Assembly: GCA_964035545.1 (NCBI GenBank)
Contig: CAXIUT010000199.1
Span: 1-32,032 of the forward strand
Reading direction: 5' to 3'
Length of the DNA stretch: 32,032 nt
DNA from: Bugula neritina
Taxonomy: Eukaryota; Bryozoa; Gymnolaemata; Cheilostomatida; Bugulidae
Made by a program: the position numbers and the translations under genes. A model generated the notes under the pieces. That model was not told the DNA's origin, searched no databases, and was given only the letters and a program-made list of their open reading frames with translations. This document shows positions 22,034 to 32,032 of the stretch, one piece after another. How positions within the stretch are numbered: the stretch's first letter is position 1; each line of letters starts with the position of its first letter.

Positions 22034-23418
22034 TCATTCCACCTTTCTTTTTATTTTTTAAAACCATTTTTTACATCTTTTATTATAAGAAAAAACACAT
22101 TTGAAAGTAATTAATAGAATTAAAAAAAGCCCTATAAACATGAAGTAAATTATGGTAATAGTGTTTTTTTATTCATAATGTTTTATAACTGAGAAAGCAC
22201 AAACCAAATTTATTGATAGTAATCCTAGTAAAAGTCCCAAATTTGTTAATAGGTAAATAAAGATCGACAAAAGATAGTAACAAATGATGTTAAAACATGA
22301 AAAAAATTAACTTCTAAATGGTTTAAAATTTTCTTTCTTTTCTTCTGATTATTTTTTTCTTTTATTTTAGATTTTATTTTCAAAATATTCTTCAAATACT
22401 TTAAAATCATTTAATGATTGTTTTAGATTTTTATTTTAAAGATTTTTCAACTATAATTGTTTTGCTTTACTGTGAACTACCTTAATACTCAAATAAATGG
22501 TTTCGAGTTGATCAAGATTATACTTATCTGAAATCAAGGGAGAACAAATATTTGATTTTTTCATACGCTATGAAAACTAAATTATTTCTTTTAAGCTCAT
22601 ATCATGAAAACAAATATTTTTTTAAAATTATTAAAATTACCTATCTCTTGAAGGCTATCTATCTATTGGGTTTTATAGAATTACTTCATCATGATCAATA
22701 GGTGGTAATTAAAACATTGGTTATAATTTTAGATTTACATTCTCTTTTAGATTTTATTCAGTCTTAGTATTTTCTTTGAGTTGATTTATTGTCTATTCTC
22801 CCTTCATTAATAAGTTGTAATTAATTTATAAAAGGTTATTGGAAATCACCAACATCTATTTTTCTTAATTTTTCGTTTGTCAACTATCCCATAGTAAGTT
22901 GTTGGAGTTTCAATTTCTTTCTTTTTTTTATAATCTTCTGCCTATGAATCTTCTTATTCCACTGAATCATCTCTGTTATCATATGATATTTTCTCAAACA
23001 CTTTTTTTTTACCTTTGTTCACTTTATAGGCTATTCCTTAGTATCTCATAACTTGTTTAATTGCTTAGTTTATTTTAATTTTAGAACCTTCTGATATGGA
23101 TTGATTTTTGATCAAATAAAATGAGGCATTGACTCTATATTGGGCTAAAAGAAATTAAAAATGTAACCTTTCTAATGTTTCTAAATCTTTTATTTTAGCT
23201 TAAATTTATTTGTCATTAAAAGATGGAAGTTGTTAGATAAGTTAGCTTGGGATCAATCTTTATCCACGATATATAATATCTCTAAGAAGGTTTTAAAGTT
23301 TTTTTCTCAGTTTACTTATCCTAGATCTAAAAACTAATACTTTGTAAGGAGAAGAGCAACCCATAACGACAGATAGTTCTTAAATAATATTAATAGGAGA
23401 GCTTATAAATATATCCAT
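22034..23418 (-). CDS. Unknown protein, charged/coiled-coil with C-terminal membrane segments
   Basis: I do not recognise this gene. ATG 23418 opens MDIFISSPINIIEELSVV. The first half is charged and helical (residues 1-190), with an acidic patch VEEEDSEAEDYKKKK; the second half is Glu/Lys/Asn-rich and probably coiled-coil. At the end two or three hydrophobic stretches (CYYLLSIFIYLLTNLGLLLGLLSI and IIYFMFIGLFLILLITF) precede a basic tail KRCKKWFEKIKRKVE, so it may anchor in a membrane by its C-terminus. One base appears missing in the T run 22859-22863 (plus strand): the upstream frame ends at TGA 22846-22848 while the coding pattern continues one frame over to TGA 22034-22036; corrected length 461 residues. 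Convergent with kinesin, 69 bp apart. Confidence 0.62.
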
Positions 23419-23477
23419 AATAAAAATATCAATATCAATATTCATCTCAAAAAACTTAAGTTATTAACAAAACACAA

Positions 23478-23735
23478 ATTGTTGAAGAAAAAAGAGAAAC
23501 TGATGAGCAAAGAGAAGAAGAAAAGTTAAACAACAAGAGCTTGTTCAGCTAAGAACATGAGACCAGCTAGTGGCAAGAAAAAGCGGTGATAATAGACCAA
23601 TCTATAATCATATTATGAACTATTTAAAAGAATAATTTTATTCAAAGCTATATCAATCATTCCACTTTTCTTTTTATTCTTTAAAACCATTTTTTTACAA
23701 GTTTTATTCTAAGAAAAAAACATTTTGAAAAATAA
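23478..23735 (+). pseudogene. Decayed duplicate of kinesin tail and its 3' flank
   Basis: This stretch is a shortened copy of the kinesin 3' region. 23478-23530 matches the coiled-coil segment at about 21058-21110, and 23531-23735 matches 21906-22115, so about 800 bases are missing between. The copy keeps the tail codons for [14 protein letters not shown], the TGATAAT stop context, and even the 3' end of the neighbouring minus-strand gene (KRKVE and its stop). It has point changes throughout and no motor, so it cannot be functional. It sits 60 bases upstream of the membrane-protein gene's start, so it may have carried in or displaced regulatory sequence. Confidence 0.85.
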
Positions 23736-24301
23736 AATTTTATTTATCTTATATTATAGATTTTAAATATTTATTGGAAATCATAAGCATATCTTTTCTT
23801 AATTATTGTTTTTGAATTAATCTAATTTTTGGTGAAGAGGTTCCATATTTTTAATAACAAATAAGGAAGAGAAAAATCGAATTTAAGTAAAATCTATTTC
23901 AAAAGGATAAAAATATAAGTTGATTTATGATAGATTTTTCGTAAAAATATTTAAATGAAAATATTGATATCACATCAGATGAAATTGAAACATATTATTT
24001 AGAATTTAGTTTTTTAATTTTATAGTTCAATAATTGTTTGTCTAATTATCAATAATAATTCTTCTTTAAAGCTTTCTAAGTAAAAATTTATCCAAAACAA
24101 ATAAATAAAAATCCAATAATTATGAACTACAACTAAACAATATATTTTATAAAAATCATAAATATATCTATTCGTGAAAACATTTCTCCATTTAAATGAA
24201 AAATACCACTAAAGTTATTGCTTTTAAGGAAACTTGATCTTTTAAAACTTATTCTAAAATGGTCTTATAATATAGAATTCAAATCAGTTGGAATATTATC
24301 A
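23736..24301. other. Long AT-rich intergenic region
   Basis: About 566 bases with no ORF I can support and no repeat beyond A/T runs. It is the 5' flank of the GTPase gene and probably contains its promoter. Confidence 0.5.
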
Positions 24302-27198
24302 ATGAATAATTCAAAAACTCACTCAAGCTTTGCGATCCCCTTCATCACCTACAAATAAGGATAAGGATTCGCTCTTTCTTCCGAAGCTTAATAATTCCTG
24401 ACCTCTCTACCTGAAAATAGACAACTAGGAATTGTCTCTATCGTTGGAAAATATCGAACAGGCAAAAGTTTTTTTGTTAATAGAGTACTTCTAGATCAAA
24501 AAAAAGGAGGCTTTCAAGTAGGACCAACGATAAATCCATGTACAAAAGGGCTTTGGCTCTGGAAAAAGACAATACCAAGCAGTTCGAATTAAGATATGGA
24601 CATCATTATGATCGATACAGAAGGATTTGGAGGCATGGACTAGAATACCAATCATGACTCACGTATTTTTCTCTTTTCCTTGCTTTTGAGTTCATATTTC
24701 ATTTACAATTCAGTCGGAAGTATAGATTAAAATGCACTGACTACTCTAAACTTAATTATTAATCTTGCTAAATAGATTCAAACTAAGACCAGCTCCAAGG
24801 GAGGATAAGATATAAGTAGCTTTCCAGCATTTTTATGGGTTGTCCGTGACTTCACATTGATGCTTCAAGACAAAAATGGCAACAAAATAAACTCTAAATA
24901 ATATCTTTAAAACGCTCTTTAACTTCAAAAGGGGTCATCTGATGCAGTAGAAAATAAAAATAAGATTAGAAGACACTTAAAACATTTTTTTAGAGACAGA
25001 GATTGTGAGTTAATGGTTCGACCAACATAAAGATAAAAAGATTTACAGAGATTAGACTAAATAGACAACTCTAATCTGAGACCTGAATTTGTTAATCAAG
25101 TTTAATCGATCAGAAGTAAGATATTTGGACAGGTGAAAACTAAGAAGATGAACGATAAGGGACTAAATGGTCAACTATTGGTTAGTTTATGCAAAGGATA
25201 TATGGATGCAATTAACAAAGGACATATTCCTAATGTTGAAAGTGCATGGTTTTATGTATGTAGAAGTTAGGGAATAAGGGCAATAAAAGAAGCTACATCA
25301 TATCTAGAAAAATAAGTTGATAAAATAGTTCAGGATCCTATTGAAATTAGTAAATTTGGTTAAATTAAAAATTAAATAAGATAAAAAGTTCTTTAAAAAT
25401 TCAAGAAGAAATCACTTGGATCAGAAGAAAGTCATCCTGATTTGTTGTAAAAACTTGAAAAAAGATTAAATTAATATATGACAAATCTGACAAAGAAAAA
25501 TAAAACATTGTGGGAAGATAGATATAGGTCTTAAACTTAAAAATTAACAGATAATATAAAATAAAAGATATATAGTGACTAATATGCTTAATTCAGTGAT
25601 TTTGTTTTAGATTTTGAGATAATCAAGTAGGAATATAACCAAGTTACATCTGATGGAGATTCGTTATAAAAGTGGAAATATTTTAATGAGATTTCTTAGA
25701 ACCTCTATAAACTAGCAGGATAGACAATAACTACTAAAATAAATAAGAATCTCAATCATCAGAAAATGATGCTTCAACAAAAGATGAACATCCAATCTGT
25801 GGAGTTATAATAGAGAAATAAGTAATTATAGATATAAAAATAACAGTTGAAGACTAGAGTTGAGTATTTGTAGAAGTAAAATGTTAAAGTGATAGCTCTG
25901 GAAGACAATCATAAAAGTAGAGCACTTCAGTATAAAAATTAACATGATAAAATGTATGAAAAGTATAAATTAATCTACAACTAACATGAAGAAACTCTTA
26001 TAGAAGTTGATAAATTGAAAAAATAGTCTAAGAAACAAGTTGATAATGGTATTTAGTAGACAAAAAATGAGCTTTCCTTTTTAAAATCAACTCTTGAGAA
26101 AGAAAGAGCTTTACATGAGATGTAAAAGAAATATATGGAGTAATAACTTGATAGATATAAATAAAGAGCTATGAATCTTGAAGGATAAAGTAGAAAGTTA
26201 AGAACTAACAATGCTAAGTTGATTTCAGATTATTAATAGCTTTAAAATAAATATGATTAAAGAAAAGAAGAGGCATAAATTCTTGAACAAACTAATTCAT
26301 CATACAGTAAAAAGATATAAACTCTTATTGCATAAAATTCAATGAAAAATTAACTGATGAATGATCAATCAGAATGGATGTTGTAGAAATCATATCTTTA
26401 AAACCAAGTATCATTTCTTAAAAATACTCTTAATTAAAATAAAAGATTACATGATGCTCTTCTAGTTGCTCTTCAACAATCAGTATCAGCTTCATAATCT
26501 GAAGGTAGCAGAGAATTAATAGAAGCTAATAAAAATTTATCTTCTGCTTTATAGAAAGTATAATAAAGATGTAAAATACTTGAATAAAAATATTAGAGAG
26601 TGAAATAATTCAAAAAGGTGATGAAAAATTGTCTATCGATGCAATGTATGGGTTGTTCTAAATGGATACAAACTCATGCTTTTTCATTACATGTTGAACA
26701 ATGTTTAAGAGGAAGTCAATCTACTTTCAAAGAACAAATCTATTATGACTATAATAAATAAAATCTTCATATTTCTGTTGTAGATGCTTGTAGGGAAAGT
26801 CATGATAAGAAAAAGCCATATACATAATACAAAATTCAAATAAGTTTGGGTAATACTAAATGGAAGGTAACTAAACGATATAAGTAGTTTTCTGAACTGC
26901 AACAAGTACTTTTTATTTAATTTAGATGTTGATAAATCGTTTTCCATCTATCAAGTATCCTCCGAGTTGTAATTATTTGGTAGATTATAACAATATGGCT
27001 GCTAATAAGCAAAAAGTAGTTCAAACATAAGAACGAAGAAAGACTTTACAGCAGTATTTGAGAGATCTGAGTAAAATGTAGGATATTAGAACCAGTTAAA
27101 TCTTTAAAAACTTCCTTAACTTCCCTGATAATGGATAATCGGAATTCAAACATAAATACATAGATACTCCTGAACAAAAATAACGACTCTTTATGTGA
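24302..27198 (+). CDS. GB1-type (GBP/atlastin-like) GTPase with zinc motif and C-terminal PX domain
   Basis: Intact 958-residue product after splicing a 20-nt intron (26906-26925). GTPase domain (residues about 20-300): P-loop GKYRTGKS (about 49-56), CTKGLW switch I, DTEGFG (about 106), and the RD of VVRDF that replaces N/TKxD in this family. A long helical/coiled-coil stalk (about 330-770) follows. A Cys/His cluster CMGCSKWIQTHAFSLHVEQC (about 780-800) may bind zinc as a C2HC finger. The C-terminal PX domain (about 840-955: YKIQISLG-x-TKWKVTKRYKEF ... RFPSIKYPPS) would bind phosphoinositides such as PI3P. GBPs self-assemble on membranes and atlastins tether them; here the PX domain could supply membrane targeting, inferred only. 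VPS15, the PI3-kinase regulator, is the next gene. Confidence 0.87.
26906..26925 (+). other. 20-nt intron in GTPase-PX gene
   Basis: GTACTT...TAG. Splicing joins FSELQQ to MLINRFPSIKYPP and so restores the PX domain. Confidence 0.9.
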
Positions 27199-27283
27199 TT
27201 GCTTCAAAATTATAATTAAAAATAGTTATTAATAACATATCAAATATCTATTTTTGAAGGTTTATGATTATTATATTATCAAT
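27199..27283 (+). promoter_or_regulatory. Short AT-rich gap, probable VPS15 promoter/5' leader
   Basis: 85 very AT-rich bases between the GTPase stop and the ATGGGC that begins VPS15. No motif is named; function is inferred from position. Confidence 0.4.
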
Positions 27284-30200
27284 ATGGGCAAGGGGTTGGG
27301 GTTGGGGTTGGGGTTGGGGTTGGGGTTGGGGTTGGGGTTGGGGTTGGGGTTGGGGTTGGGGTTGGGGGTTAATCGGAAAGTTCTCATTAGCAATAAACTA
27401 TTCTAAACAAATTTCTTCAAATATTGTTAATTTAGTATCAAAATGGCAGTTTTCTTTAGAAGAGATAACACTAATATACAATAATATCTAAAGGTATATC
27501 TACCATCATAAAGGCTTTTAATATTATTCAAAGTTTAGTCGAAAGATATAAGTGTACACATATAATTCCCATGAGATTGTTGGAATTGAAAGAATTCAGA
27601 GATAAATAATTTCAAAAATATAGTCAAAATTTTATTGTGGCTGTGAGACAATATGTGCATATGACTCTTGAACAAAGACTTTAAAGCAAACCTTGTCTGA
27701 CATTCGAATAAAAAAGTAATATCTTGATAATACAGTCTGGATAATATACCAAATGATCTTCTCAGTCTATACAATCCATGATATTTTCAATATTTTTCAT
27801 GGAAACCTCAGAACTTCAAATTTCCTTCTTAATTCTCAAAATTATCTATTCCTTACAGACTTCTCATCTTACAAGCCTATCTACCTTCATCAGGATTCAC
27901 AACTAGGACTATCAGAATTCCGTTTGTTCTATGCTTCTTCTGTATAGAAATGCAATCTTGCTCCTTAAAAGTTAATATAAGGAGATATTTGCACTTTTCA
28001 GCATTCTAAAAGTTTATTTAATTTTACTGAACAGCCTTAGAAAAATGAGAATGACTCTCCTAAAAAAATAAAAAAAAATTGGTAAGATAATAGTGCTTCA
28101 ACTCAAATGAAAAAACTTAAAATGATGGATATGTTTTCATTGGGCCTAAGTATTCTATAGGTTCTAAATAATGGACGTTCCCCAATGACCTACTCAGATC
28201 TTCTTCGCATGAACAAGCAAGGATTTGATTTTTAACCTATTATCAAAGAATCTACAGATAAATTGCCAAGAGGATCAACAGTGATAGCATAACTTCTTAG
28301 AGATTTACTCAAAACTAATCCATAAAGTAGAATTAGTGCTACAAAAGCTCTTCAGAAAGTATCCAGTATTATTGATCAATAAATGTATTTGCTTATATGG
28401 ATGTGTCTTTCAGCTTTCACTAAAAGTAGTTTTTCATCTTGTGATCTAAGAATCAAACTTATCTATGTACTCATTGATTTTATTGAAATTAATATTAGAC
28501 AAAGTGGATATCAATGGTCGAACAAACCACCTCGTTGTCTTGCTAGTTTCGATGCTTTGAAGATATTTGTATAATTAATACAAAAAAATAATCTTTTTAA
28601 TCCTAAAATAAAAGGAGACTCCATTTTTGAAAAATTATTTCATCATTGCTAAAAAACACAAAACTAGCCTTAAAATACTCCTCTTAAAGAATAAATAATA
28701 TTCGAATAAACAGACTAAAGACAAAAATTCTTTATAAATTTATCTAAAAGAACATCAATAGCAAAAAGACTGTCATTGGGTAACAGTCATTACAAAATAA
28801 AACAACTCTGTCCTCCATCACTCAAACAAATCGGACATCTCTTCCAACATCAGTATACGCCAGTCAAACTAACTAGTGTAGAGATGCAACCATCTCATTA
28901 ATAGCTCTTACTACAATCATTTACTAACAATCAATATTATCGCTAGGAAAGAATAAAGGAACAGCAATACTATCAAACTTGTGAAATTATCATCAAAATT
29001 ATATTTTCATGTATGAGAGGATGTAAATATGTTGCTAGCAAGTTGCTAGGAATAGAAATAATCAGTTTGTTAGGGAAAGATTGTAGTGATAACTTCAGGT
29101 TGACTAAATTACTACCTTATCTTATGAATCTATCTGAAGATAGTGATATTTCTGCAGGTAGATAAGCATTTTTTACTTTGCTTAACCTTTTTTATGAATT
29201 TATTGATCCTTTTCATCATGAATAAGACACTAAATACTACTAAATAATTCTCTAATATATAGCAAATATCATTCGACAATCAAAAACTAATAAATTACGA
29301 CCAACTCTCTTCGCTAACTTCCGCTAAGTCTTCTCTATTCTTTAATGGCTATAAATACACTATAAAAGATTTAGTAATACCCTCAAAATCAATCATTCTA
29401 GACTTTTAGATGTCCTTAAAGCGAACTACGGATATTTCTCTAAATAATAAGTCAAATTATTACTCAATGGCAACATTCCTGAACACTTCCTTCCAGATAT
29501 GTTTGAATTTTATCTCAGTCTTATAAATACTGATCGACTTGAAGGGTTCAAACTCAGTCTTAGTCTTGCTAAACATATCAATCCTCTAACACATAGAGAT
29601 ATTCTGGAAGTATTTGATTCATGTGTTGAAAGCGGATTGGAATAATCAGGAGTATCTCTTGTTTATTCGATTAAATATTTTTCTCTTAGAAAAATAACAA
29701 CTAGTTCAATAATTCATAAAATAGCACCACATGTTATCAATCCAAGTAAGTGGGTTCGAGATGAGGCATTAAACTATGTGAAGATGTGTTTGAATGAATT
29801 TCCTCCAACAAAGAATTACTTTTTCTTTAAGGATACATTTACACCTCCTTTTCCACTCCAGCCAGAAGACATAGATGAAGAAGTATTATTACCTCCGATT
29901 CTTAAAGATTCAGATATAGATTGGTATGATAAAAAATTAAAAATAAAAGATCGTTCTCCAACTTTGATACTATTTCAAAATTATTTGTCTAAAATAAGAA
30001 ACATAAAAGAAGATAAAAAGAGAGGTACTTAGAATATTGATAAATGGAATTAAACTTTCAAAACAGTACAATAAGTTGTATAATAAGGAAAACTATTTTA
30101 ATTCTAGACTTATATTAAACGACAACTATAGCTACTATATGAGTACATTATTCTAATTTAGATATAATTTGCTTTATTATGTTCTTAACTTGCCTAATAG

Positions 30201-31872
30201 ATATTCTCCTCCTGAGAAAGATAAGGCTCAAGATAAAGCTTATCAAATTATAGTGGCTTTTAAGAAGGTAGGAAAAAATATTGATCTTGGGACAATTGAT
30301 TATTAAAAAAAAGAACTTTTCTAACAGTTCTAAGGATCTATTAGTATCATTTATATTTATTAAGATTCTACTTTTTAAAGATTACTTTCAAAGAAAAATA
30401 AAAATTTAGGTGAACCAGTTTCAGATAAAATCAAACTCGCATAAGCTATCATCATCATAGGAGAAGTGCTTTGTAGATTTTAAAGTTTCAAAATAAAACC
30501 AATACCAAAATTAGGTACCTACATTCGACAACCTTTAACCTTTGAGAAGTTAGCCAAACCAAAAGGCATCCTTGTTTCTGAGGTTTTCGAGCATACAGAT
30601 AGCATAACTTGTCTTGAAAAAGTAGCTGATCAATTTATTCTTTCGGGATCAGCTGATGGTTCTGTAAGAGTATTTGACTCCAGAAAAATTCAAACTAATG
30701 TGACAACATGTTCATAAGGATGGGTCTAACTACGAGGATAAGGCTAAGAGAAAGCAAAGATAGCTGCTATTGCTTCTTTTGATCAAACATACTCAGCTAT
30801 TGTAGGATCCAACAAAGGTCAAATTCGAGTTTATCCAATTTAAAGATTTCACAAGATGAACTCAGGTAAAAATGATGAGATTGTGAAATATGCGGTTGGA
30901 GGGTAATTATAGAAGATAGTAACTTTAACGAATTAACTTAAAAACTAATGTTTTTGTTATATTACTGCTGATGGCAATCTTGGTGTTCAAGATATTCGTC
31001 TTAAATCAAAAGCAATGACTTGCTCTATTGGTAGATAGAGAGGCCTACCTAAAGCTTTATGTGCCACGAATAGACAATCAATTTTGATTGGCACTATTGA
31101 TGGTTATGTCGTTAATTTCGATATCCGCTTCAACATCGTATCTAGTGTCTTACAACTACAAAATTAAAATTAAACTTTGCCTATTTCAAATATTGTAGTA
31201 TCACCTTATTTCAATTAACAGCATTAACCTCTCTTTGCCTTTACATATCCTTCAAATCACTTTTAGTTTTGTTGTTTCAATCTTCAGGATAACAGTCATG
31301 AATTTGGTCCATAGAGACAGGTGACAAGCATTAACTCATAATAGATTATATCAACTCCTTATTTTGTTAACAGAACAAGTGACTAACAATTCAAAATATG
31401 TCGCAATAGTCTTATGTGGAGAAAAACCTATGAACAACTAAGTGATTTTAACAACAACTTCAATATTTTTGACTATCTTTCTGATCCACTTACAAGAAAA
31501 TAAGCTAAAATACGATAAATATGGCTAGATAATTCAAAAAATAGGTACAATCAAATATCATCTCTCTATCAAAGAAAACATCTTCCCTTTCTAGAATTTT
31601 TACACACAGGAGTACTTACATCATGTAATCCGCTTCCCACTCTTCCACATGATCTCAAACAGAGACCACCATTCGCACTACTATCATAACGAAAGGAACC
31701 AGTTCGTTAGATATATGACTTGGAAAGACCATTGACAAGTTTACCGAATCCATCTCACAAGTTATTGAGTTTTTCAGGAGAGGAAACAAAGGAATATTTT
31801 ACTTGTTGTCGAGTTTTGCCTAATTTGGTTGTGGCTGGATGTCGCAATTCTCAATTAAAGATCTATATATGA
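27284..31872 (+). CDS. VPS15: VPS15 (PI3-kinase regulatory subunit, pseudokinase-HEAT-WD40)
   Basis: VPS15 recruits and activates the class III PI3-kinase VPS34 for endosomal sorting and autophagy. The kinase-like domain shows FSIKMAVFF (lysine region), EKIWIIYQM, HGNLRTSN (in place of HRD...N), LTDFSSYKP (DFG region, as in VPS15) and LAPEKLIEGD, whose APE Glu is TAA at 27966-27968. A long helical-repeat middle ends near residue 1050 and WD40-type repeats fill the C-terminus. Introns: 27494-27513, 27716-27735, 30143-30161. No indels. From ATG 27284 the frame reads Met-Gly-Lys (a myristoylation-type start, typical of VPS15), then (Leu-Gly)n from the telomeric array, then VNRKVLISNKLFETNFFKY, giving 1,509 residues. 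The next ATG (27443) would delete the start of the kinase fold, so 27284 is preferred. Confidence 0.88.
27292..27370 (+). repeat. Internal telomeric array 2, (GGGGTT)n
   Basis: Twelve GGGGTT units and a final GGGGGTT, 79 bases, same orientation as the right telomere. It begins three codons after the VPS15 start and is read as Gly-Leu repeats. The five-G unit at the end is what puts the repeat in frame with the downstream VPS15 sequence. Confidence 0.95.
27494..27513 (+). other. 20-nt intron 1 of VPS15
   Basis: GTATAT...AAG. Splicing joins EYLK to AFNIIQSLVERY; the unspliced frame soon stops. Confidence 0.85.
27716..27735 (+). other. 20-nt intron 2 of VPS15
   Basis: GTAATA...CAG. Splicing creates the conserved EKIWIIYQM segment preceding HGNLRTSN. 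Confidence 0.9.
30143..30161 (+). other. 19-nt intron 3 of VPS15
   Basis: GTACAT...TAG. Needed to carry the frame from the helical middle (QLELLYE) into YNLLYYVLNLPNRYSPPEKD. Confidence 0.82.
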
Positions 31873-32032
31873 TTCATGTAGTAAATCATAATACTAATGA
31901 GATTAGTATTAATTGATTTGATATCATATTTGAAAGTGAAGTTGGGGTTGGGGTTGGGGTTGGGGTTGGGGTTGGGGTTGGGGTTGGGGTTGGGGTTGGG
32001 GTTGGGGTTGGGGTTGGGGTTGGGGTTGGGTG
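31873..32032 (+). repeat. Right subtelomere and telomere, (GGGGTT)n
   Basis: After the VPS15 stop come 68 AT-rich bases, then a (GGGGTT)n tract from 31941 to the end of the window, finishing GGGTG. Orientation is right for a chromosome end. With the CCCCAA start of the window this implies the sequence is one complete small chromosome of 32 kb. Confidence 0.96.

Noticed and set aside
27264-27491. ORF with a (Trp-Gly)n repeat across the second array
   Set aside because: It is only the telomeric repeat read in another frame. The VPS15 homology is in the frame of ATG 27284.
1-32032. Standard ciliate code with UAA/UAG = Gln
   Set aside because: It would put Gln at Walker B, kinesin GSE, zinc-ligand and catalytic Glu positions. 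Glu fits all of these and conserved Gln sites use CAA/CAG.
1-32032. tRNA or rRNA genes, CRISPR arrays, transposases
   Set aside because: Nothing with the expected cloverleaf boxes, rRNA core sequences, spaced repeats or transposase motifs was seen by eye. A tRNAscan or Infernal run would be needed to exclude small RNAs.

Overview
The window looks like a complete, telomere-capped macronuclear minichromosome of a ciliate, most likely a peritrich (Vorticella/Opisthonecta/Carchesium group). It starts with a (CCCCAA)n tract and ends with a (GGGGTT)n tract. Genes are dense, introns are 19-22 nt (mostly exactly 20), TGA is the only stop, and in-frame TAA/TAG are common. These codons fall on invariant glutamates: DEPTSG of an ABC Walker B, LAGSE, MNE and YDE of kinesin, HPGE and the catalytic Glu of a carboxypeptidase, APE of a kinase, VHE of aminopeptidase P. 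Conserved glutamines use CAA/CAG. So UAA/UAG = Glu (NCBI table 30), not Gln. Translations below use that code.

Region A (1-17,999): two tandem short-chain dehydrogenase copies (one a clear pseudogene, one with a frameshift), a CDP-alcohol (ethanolamine) phosphotransferase, a Ser-rich unknown, an ABCG half-transporter copy with three indels, aminopeptidase P with four indels, a tandem CCCH zinc-finger protein, a cytosolic carboxypeptidase (tubulin deglutamylase type) with indels, an intact UBR-box/RING E3 ligase, a second intact ABCG copy in inverted orientation, and a Qb-SNARE. Region B (18,092-27,291): a CK1-like kinase, a possible relict ORF, kinesin-2, a coiled-coil membrane protein, a decayed duplicate of the kinesin tail, and a GBP/atlastin-type GTPase with a C-terminal PX domain. 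Region C (27,284-31,940): one gene, VPS15.

The strangest feature is two internal telomeric arrays (about 18,000-18,091 and 27,292-27,370), both in the orientation of the right-hand telomere. Neither is a head-to-head telomere fusion. The first sits where the CK1 kinase should stop; the second sits just after a Met-Gly start codon in frame with VPS15. Reading across either array as if it were absent gives the kinase an immediate TGA and gives VPS15 a continuous N-terminus. This suggests the three regions are truly contiguous and that the arrays were inserted, biologically (alternative telomere-addition sites) or during assembly.

Functionally the set is housekeeping: membrane lipid synthesis, peptide turnover, N-degron ubiquitination, transport, vesicle traffic (SNARE, VPS15, PX GTPase) and cilia/microtubules (kinesin-2, tubulin-modifying carboxypeptidase). 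No RNA gene or bacterial-type element was recognised. Promoters are short AT-rich gaps without motifs I can name.
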